DNA from: an uncultured Clostridia bacterium
GTDB taxonomy: Bacteria; Bacillota; Clostridia; Christensenellales; Borkfalkiaceae
Length of the DNA stretch: 63,428 nt
NCBI GenBank assembly: GCA_947625385.1
Contig: CANQOB010000008.1
Span: 1 to 63,428 of the forward strand
Reading direction: 5' to 3'
A program made the translations under genes and the position numbers. Every line of letters starts with the position of its first letter. Position 1 is the stretch's first letter. Below, piece by piece: positions 59,105 through 63,428 of the stretch. Under the pieces are notes generated by a model. That model saw only the letters and a program-made list of their open reading frames with translations. It did not search any database and was not told where the DNA came from.

Positions 59105-60952
59105 ATGCTTGTCGGCTTTGAAAACGTCTCATTCGGTTACGGCGGAGAACGCGTCCTCGGCGGCGCGACGTTTGCGCTGCACGAGGGAGAGCGCGTGGGA
59201 TTCGTGGGCGAAAACGGCGCGGGAAAGACGACGGTCTTGCGCCTTCTGCTCGGCGAACTTCTCCCCGACGAGGGCAAAGTGTTCCGAAAAAGCGGCGCGC
59301 GCATCGGCTATCTCGAACAGAGCGGCGGGTTTTCCTCGTCCTCGACCGTCTACGGCGCGATGAAGGAAGTGTTCGCCGAGGACGAATCCCTCCTTGCCGC
59401 GCTGCGCGAGGCGCAGTCCGCGCTCCAACACGCCTCCGAAGCCGGGCTCGCCGCGCTTTCCTCCCGCATCGAGAGCCTGCAAAAGCGCATCGCGGCGCGC
59501 GACAGCTATCACTTCGAAGTGCGCATCAAAACGGTGCTCGGCGGCATGGGATTTTCCGAGGTTCTCGACCAAAAGGTGGATACCATGTCCGGGGGTGAGC
59601 GCACAAAACTCAAACTTTGCCGCCTGCTGCTCGAAGCGCCCGACCTGCTCGTTCTCGACGAGCCGACCAACCATCTCGACCTCAAAACGCTCTTCTGGCT
59701 CGAAGAATATCTCGCGTCCTATAAGGGCGCCGTCCTCGTCGTTTCGCACGACCGCTACTTCCTCGATAAGACGACCGAACGCACCCTCGAACTCGAACGG
59801 GGCAGGCTGCTCCTCTATAAGGGGAATTATTCGCGCTATAAGGTTCTCAAAGAGGAGCGCTACAAGGAGGAACTGCGCGCCTATGAGAAACAGCAGGAGG
59901 AGATCGCCAAGCTCAAAGATTACGTCGACCGCAATCTCGTGCGGGCGACGACGGCGAAGAGCGCGCTTTCGCGCGTAAACAAATTGGAGCGCATGGAGGT
60001 GCTCGAAAAGCCGCTTCCGCCCAAAACGCCGCCCCGTTTCCGCTTTTCGTATGAACGGCTCCCCTATGAGCGCGTGCTCACGACGGGCACGTTCGACCTT
60101 GCGGCAGACGGAAAGAGACTGCTTACGGGCGCGCAGCTGACCGTCATGCGCGGCGAGAAGATCGCCCTCGTCGGCGACAACGGAACGGGCAAATCCACCC
60201 TGCTCAAATACCTTGTCTCGAACGCTCCCGGCGTCGTGTTCGGACGCTATGTGCAGTACGCCTATTACGACCAGGAAAACGCCGATCTCGACCCGGAATC
60301 GCGCGCGCTCGACGCGCTGTGGGAACGGCGGGTCTCCCTCTCGCAGACGGACGCGCGCAAGCTCCTCGCGCAGGCGGGGCTGTTTGCGGAGGACATCGAA
60401 AAGAAAGTCAAAGAGCTCTCGGGCGGGATGCGCGCAAAACTCGGGCTCGCCGCTTTGGAGACGGCGGATGCGAACTTTCTCATCCTCGACGAGCCGACCA
60501 ACCACCTCGACCTTCCCGCGCGGGAGGCGCTCGAGGACGCGCTCGAAGCATACGACGGGACCCTTCTCTTCGTCTCGCACGACAGGCGGTTCATCGAGCG
60601 TCTCGCCCACAAGATCGTTGCCATCGAAGGCGGCGCGCTGGTCGTGTATGAAGGCGGGTATGCGGCGTATCTTGCGAAAAAGAACTCGCCGCCCGTGCCC
60701 CCTTCCGCGGAGAAGCCGAAGAGCGAAAGCTACCGTTCGCGGCAGGAGCGGGCAAAAGAGACGCAGCGGCGCACGCGCGTCCGGGAAATCGAGGCGCGCA
60801 TTGCCGCGATCGAAGAGGAGGAAGCGGCGCTCGGCGTCCGTCTCGCAGAAGTGGCGGCCGACTATGCACAGGTCAAAAGCGTGAGCATGCGGCTCGAAGA
60901 GCTCCGCAAGGAGAGCGACGCCCTCTATGCGGAATATGAGACACTGATATGA
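59105..60952 (+). CDS. ABC-F family ATPase
   Basis: The 615-residue protein has two ABC domains and no membrane helices. The first has Walker A GENGAGKTT, signature MSGGERTKLKLCRLL and Walker B LLVLDEPTNHLD; the second has GDNGTGKSTLL, LSGGMRAKLGLA and FLILDEPTNHLD. Between them is a charged interdomain linker (residues 230-320), and the C-terminus is a coiled coil rich in Arg and Glu. ABC-F proteins act on the ribosome and some protect it from antibiotics. AGGTGG eight bases before the ATG at 59105 decides the start. Confidence 0.94.
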   Translation: MLVGFENVSFGYGGERVLGGATFALHEGERVGFVGENGAGKTTVLRLLLGELLPDEGKVFRKSGARIGYLEQSGGFSSSSTVYGAMKEVFAEDESLLAALREAQSALQHASEAGLAALSSRIESLQKRIAARDSYHFEVRIKTVLGGMGFSEVLDQKVDTMSGGERTKLKLCRLLLEAPDLLVLDEPTNHLDLKTLFWLEEYLASYKGAVLVVSHDRYFLDKTTERTLELERGRLLLYKGNYSRYKVLKEERYKEELRAYEKQQEEIAKLKDYVDRNLVRATTAKSALSRVNKLERMEVLEKPLPPKTPPRFRFSYERLPYERVLTTGTFDLAADGKRLLTGAQLTVMRGEKIALVGDNGTGKSTLLKYLVSNAPGVVFGRYVQYAYYDQENADLDPESRALDALWERRVSLSQTDARKLLAQAGLFAEDIEKKVKELSGGMRAKLGLAALETADANFLILDEPTNHLDLPAREALEDALEAYDGTLLFVSHDRRFIERLAHKIVAIEGGALVVYEGGYAAYLAKKNSPPVPPSAEKPKSESYRSRQERAKETQRRTRVREIEARIAAIEEEEAALGVRLAEVAADYAQVKSVSMRLEELRKESDALYAEYETLI

Positions 60953-61300
60953 TAGTTTCGGCGAAAATCTTTCCTGCGGAAATATTTTCGTCGAGGAAAT
61001 AAGCTTTATTGCCTTAACTTGCTTATCCTCTCGGTCGTTTCAACGGACAATAAGCGCACAGGGCTGCGCAACTTGGGTCGCCCACGGCGGAAGTGAATTC
61101 CGCCTAAGGCACAAAATTTAAGAGTTTCGGCGAAAATCTTTGCTGACGCAAATCTTTTCGTCGAGCGAATGGGCGTATATGCCTTAATTAGCTTGATTCC
61201 GATTGGATGTTTCATCGGACAGTGTGCGTACCGTGGTGCGCATATAGGGTCGCGCAGCGCAAAAGCGTGGTTTTGCTCGCGCACAAGAATTTAGAAAAAG
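60953..61300. repeat. Two modular hairpin repeat units, minus orientation
   Basis: This 348-bp stretch has no gene. It starts right after the ABC-F stop codon with two units in minus orientation. The outer unit (60953-61060) has the end hairpin ATTTCC-GCA-GGAAAG and a core TTGTCCGTTGAAACGA with a different partner; the inner (61120-61300) has ATTTGC-GTCA-GCAAAG and the core ACTGTCCGATGAAACATC with ATCGG. The extra hairpin GGCGGAATTCACTTCCGCC lies between them. Confidence 0.85.
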
Positions 61301-61308
61301 GACATAAG

Positions 61309-61338
61309 GCGCGGCGGCATCGAATGATGCCGCCGCGC
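61309..61338 (-). terminator. Terminator of lipoprotein 3 (ATC-type hairpin)
   Basis: A perfect 13-bp stem GCGCGGCGGCATC/GATGCCGCCGCGC with a 4-nt loop is followed on the minus strand by CTTATGTCCTTTTTC. Confidence 0.85.
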
Positions 61339-61452
61339 GGAGTTGTTGTTTATTGGCATTCCCTTTCGGGGGGTTCCGCAGAGGGAACTCTGCGGAACCC
61401 AATATTGAATGAAGGGAATGTATAAACTTGTCTTGGAACAAATTTCGTGAAT
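61339..61452. repeat. Structured 3' element after lipoprotein 3
   Basis: Between the terminator and the stop codon of lipoprotein 3 lies a perfect 13-bp stem GGGTTCCGCAGAG/CTCTGCGGAACCC (61371-61400). It is framed by GTTGTTG, CCCTTTCGGG on one side and ATTGAATGAAGGGAATGTAT on the other, the same frame as in the element at 35348-35597. Confidence 0.65.
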
Positions 61453-63428
61453 TTAGTGCTTGCTGTCAGGCAGCATGGCGACTTCCTGCGGAGCGGCAGC
61501 CTCGGCGGGGATTGCCTTGATCTTGTCCGCCTGATCCTTCCATACATCTGCTGCTTTGTAGGCGTCTACGTTCTCCGCGGGCACGAAGATATCGGTGATC
61601 GCAGTGCTCTTTTGGAACAGGTTCTTATCTGCCTCCAAAACCGCCGTCGTCTTGATCGTCACCGTTTTGAGGACGGTGCAAGCTGCAAGGAGGGTACCCG
61701 TGCCCTTCAATGTTTGCAGCTTTTCGCCGAACACGACGGACGTAAGCTTTGAACAAGAAGTAAATACACTGCTCTCAATCGTCTCGATGTTTTCAAGGTC
61801 GACGGATTCGATGTCCGACTTACGGAAACAATCGCGATAAAGCGTCTTTACAGTTCTAAGGTCGACAGTCGTGATCTTGGAACTATTAAAGGCATAATAA
61901 CTGATCGACTCTACTTTGGTAAATTCTACCGTTTTTACCGTAGATTCATAGAACGCATAACTGTCGATCGTCTCCGCCAAAGACAAGTCGACGCTTTCAA
62001 GCGCGGTCGTTTGATAGAAAGCGTATTTTCCGACGGTCACAACTTTGGGGAAGCTGACGGACGTCACGGTCGTGTTACAATAGAACGCGGAATTGCCGAT
62101 CGCCGTCACACCTTCGAACGTGACTTCGGTTTCCGTGCTGTACGGAAGATACATGTAGAGAGTTGTTCCGTCCTTGGAAAGGACCGCATTGTTCTCTACC
62201 TTGAAGTGTTCGTTCTTCGGGTCGACCGTCACGGACTGCACTTTGGCAAGGTTTTTCAGTTCGCACTTTGCGGGTTCATATTTATTGTTCTCGCCCATGC
62301 CGAAGAGTTTGCCGAAATCGGGGAATACTTCGAGGTCGGCGGGAATTTTCAGATTGGTGTAGTCGCCCGTATACTCATTGAGCGTTCCATCGTCATTGAT
62401 CTTCCAATCGGGGTCGGCTTCCTTTTGATATCCGCATTCGCAGGTATCGCCGCCCTTGAAGTCGTGCGCAGTGCGGGTGCTGTCATCGACCGCATTGTCA
62501 AACTCACAAGCTTTCCAATGGTTGGTATCGTCATAGCCCCACTTCGAATAGGTATGGACATGCTTGACGGTGGGCGTCGTCGCCCCGGAGACCCAGGTCA
62601 CTTCGAACAGACCGTCAGGAGCGTCGCTCGGGCGCGTGAGGTTCCCGCCCTGGTCGGGGAAGTACTGCTGATTGAGTTTGTTGTAGACCTTGAACTGGTC
62701 GCCCGTCTTTACGGTGATCGTCGCGCTCCACGTCTTGTCGCCGTCGAAGGTCATGTGGATGCAATCCTCGATTTTTCCGTAGCCGGGCCAATCGTTCTTG
62801 GGATAGGCGGCAAGTTTGCCGACGATGTACATGTCTTCGGTGGTGGAAGGCGGGGTGACGCTCTCGACGAGTTCCCAGCTCACGTAATTATCCTTCCAAG
62901 GCGCGGGAGAAGGTTTGGTATGTACGGTGAACTTGTAAATGCCGTCTTTTCCCGTTGCGACACCGATGTTCTTCGTCCCTGCGTCGATGAAGGTGCCCGA
63001 AGCATTGCGAACTTCGTCAATACCGAAGTAGGTACCGTCCGTCCAGACCAATGCGCCGTTGGTGTCCTTCTCGTCCTGACGGATCTTGAAGCTGTCTCCG
63101 CCGGCATAGATCTTGAACTGGATGGTGTAGAGCGTATAGCCGTCTGCGTCTTTCTTGGGTTCTTTGGTGAGCTTGAAGTCGGGTTTGAGCGCTGTCCAGC
63201 TGCAAGTGGAGAGGTCTCCCGCGCCTGCACCGGTCACCCAAAATTCGCGGGTGTCACGGTCTGCATCGGGCGTGACGTCGCCTTCCCCGGGATTATCGGG
63301 GTTGTTGGGGTCGTCGGGGTTGTTGATGCCGGGCTTGTCGCCCTCGTTCGGGTTGGGCTCCGTGGGAGCGCAGGCGGCGACCGCCCAGCCGAGGCAGCCG
63401 GCGAGCGCCACGGAAAGTCCCAGTGTGA
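61453..63428 (-). CDS. Surface lipoprotein 3 with BspA-type LRR (partial)
   Basis: The gene runs off the right edge, and about seven N-terminal residues are missing. The visible 658 residues start TLGLSVALAGCLGWAVAAC, the same lipoprotein signal as lipoproteins 1 and 2. A Pro/Asn/Asp-rich linker follows, then the module DTREFWVTGAGAGDLSTCSW and a second one (EDMYIVGKLAAYPKNDW), one His/Cys repeat (HVHTYSKWGYDDTNHWKACE) and, from about residue 390, BspA-type leucine-rich repeats with the pattern VTAIGNSAFYCNTTVTSVSF. BspA repeats occur in adhesins of gut and oral bacteria. Its promoter is outside the window. Confidence 0.82.
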   Translation of the reverse strand, partial: TLGLSVALAGCLGWAVAACAPTEPNPNEGDKPGINNPDDPNNPDNPGEGDVTPDADRDTREFWVTGAGAGDLSTCSWTALKPDFKLTKEPKKDADGYTLYTIQFKIYAGGDSFKIRQDEKDTNGALVWTDGTYFGIDEVRNASGTFIDAGTKNIGVATGKDGIYKFTVHTKPSPAPWKDNYVSWELVESVTPPSTTEDMYIVGKLAAYPKNDWPGYGKIEDCIHMTFDGDKTWSATITVKTGDQFKVYNKLNQQYFPDQGGNLTRPSDAPDGLFEVTWVSGATTPTVKHVHTYSKWGYDDTNHWKACEFDNAVDDSTRTAHDFKGGDTCECGYQKEADPDWKINDDGTLNEYTGDYTNLKIPADLEVFPDFGKLFGMGENNKYEPAKCELKNLAKVQSVTVDPKNEHFKVENNAVLSKDGTTLYMYLPYSTETEVTFEGVTAIGNSAFYCNTTVTSVSFPKVVTVGKYAFYQTTALESVDLSLAETIDSYAFYESTVKTVEFTKVESISYYAFNSSKITTVDLRTVKTLYRDCFRKSDIESVDLENIETIESSVFTSCSKLTSVVFGEKLQTLKGTGTLLAACTVLKTVTIKTTAVLEADKNLFQKSTAITDIFVPAENVDAYKAADVWKDQADKIKAIPAEAAAPQEVAMLPDSKH

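Overview
The window reads as chromosome from a GC-rich member of the Bacillota, most likely an uncultured, spore-forming Clostridia-type bacterium. The evidence is the conserved Bacillota order mrnC-rlmB-sigH followed by dnaX-ebfC-recR, an SpoVAC homologue, TTGACA/TATAAT promoters with Shine-Dalgarno sites, and Gram-positive style lipoproteins. No species can be named from the sequence alone.

Layout. 1-1.9 kb: tRNA-Ala(CGC), ribokinase, a DUF1858 redox protein and an orphan spoVAC. 2.0-9.5 kb: a compact podovirus-like head cassette on the minus strand (TerL, TerS-like protein, portal, scaffold, capsid, connector, beta-propeller virion protein, one unknown) with no integrase, tail or lysis genes; an ArpU/RinA-like regulator lies upstream, separated from TerL by a plus-strand envelope gene. 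10.8-14.4 kb: a large secreted propeller-like protein, then minD and a MinE-like protein. 14.6-19.8 kb: His/Cys-repeat lipoprotein 1 and a MarR-controlled MacB-like exporter. 19.9-24 kb: rRNA methyltransferase, CNNM/CBS membrane protein, thioredoxin-reductase-like flavoprotein, tRNA-Val(GAC), YcxB-like membrane protein. 24.4-30.4 kb: one long operon mrnC-rlmB-sigH-dnaX-ebfC-recR-lipoprotein-gpsA. 30.6-35.1 kb: a CPA2 antiporter, then glmM-glmS. 35.6-37.9 kb: lipoprotein 2. 38.2-54.0 kb: a six-gene surface operon led by a 2,911-residue MBG-repeat adhesin-like protein, with a lipoprotein, a zinc-ribbon ABC ATPase, an ABC permease, a membrane-anchored Ig-like protein and a LURP-one-like protein. 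54.25-54.9 kb: a divergent serine recombinase. 55-58 kb: metK-bioY-maeB. 58.1-61 kb: a PflA-like radical SAM enzyme and an ABC-F ATPase. The window ends inside lipoprotein 3, which carries BspA-type leucine-rich repeats.

Theme. Much of the DNA serves a variable cell surface. Lipoproteins 1 and 2 are read from near-identical promoters with a run of eight G between -35 and -10, an arrangement typical of slipped-strand phase variation. The promoter of the adhesin operon lies between two copies of a 26-bp near-palindrome beside a serine recombinase, suggesting a recombinational switch or a two-operator control region.

Intergenic regions carry a modular repeat family made of successive hairpins, several with compensatory base changes between copies, usually abutting stop codons and often accompanied by a GCGCGGCGGC terminator hairpin. 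Several genes have a -10 box only 6-10 nt upstream of the start codon, which predicts leaderless mRNAs.
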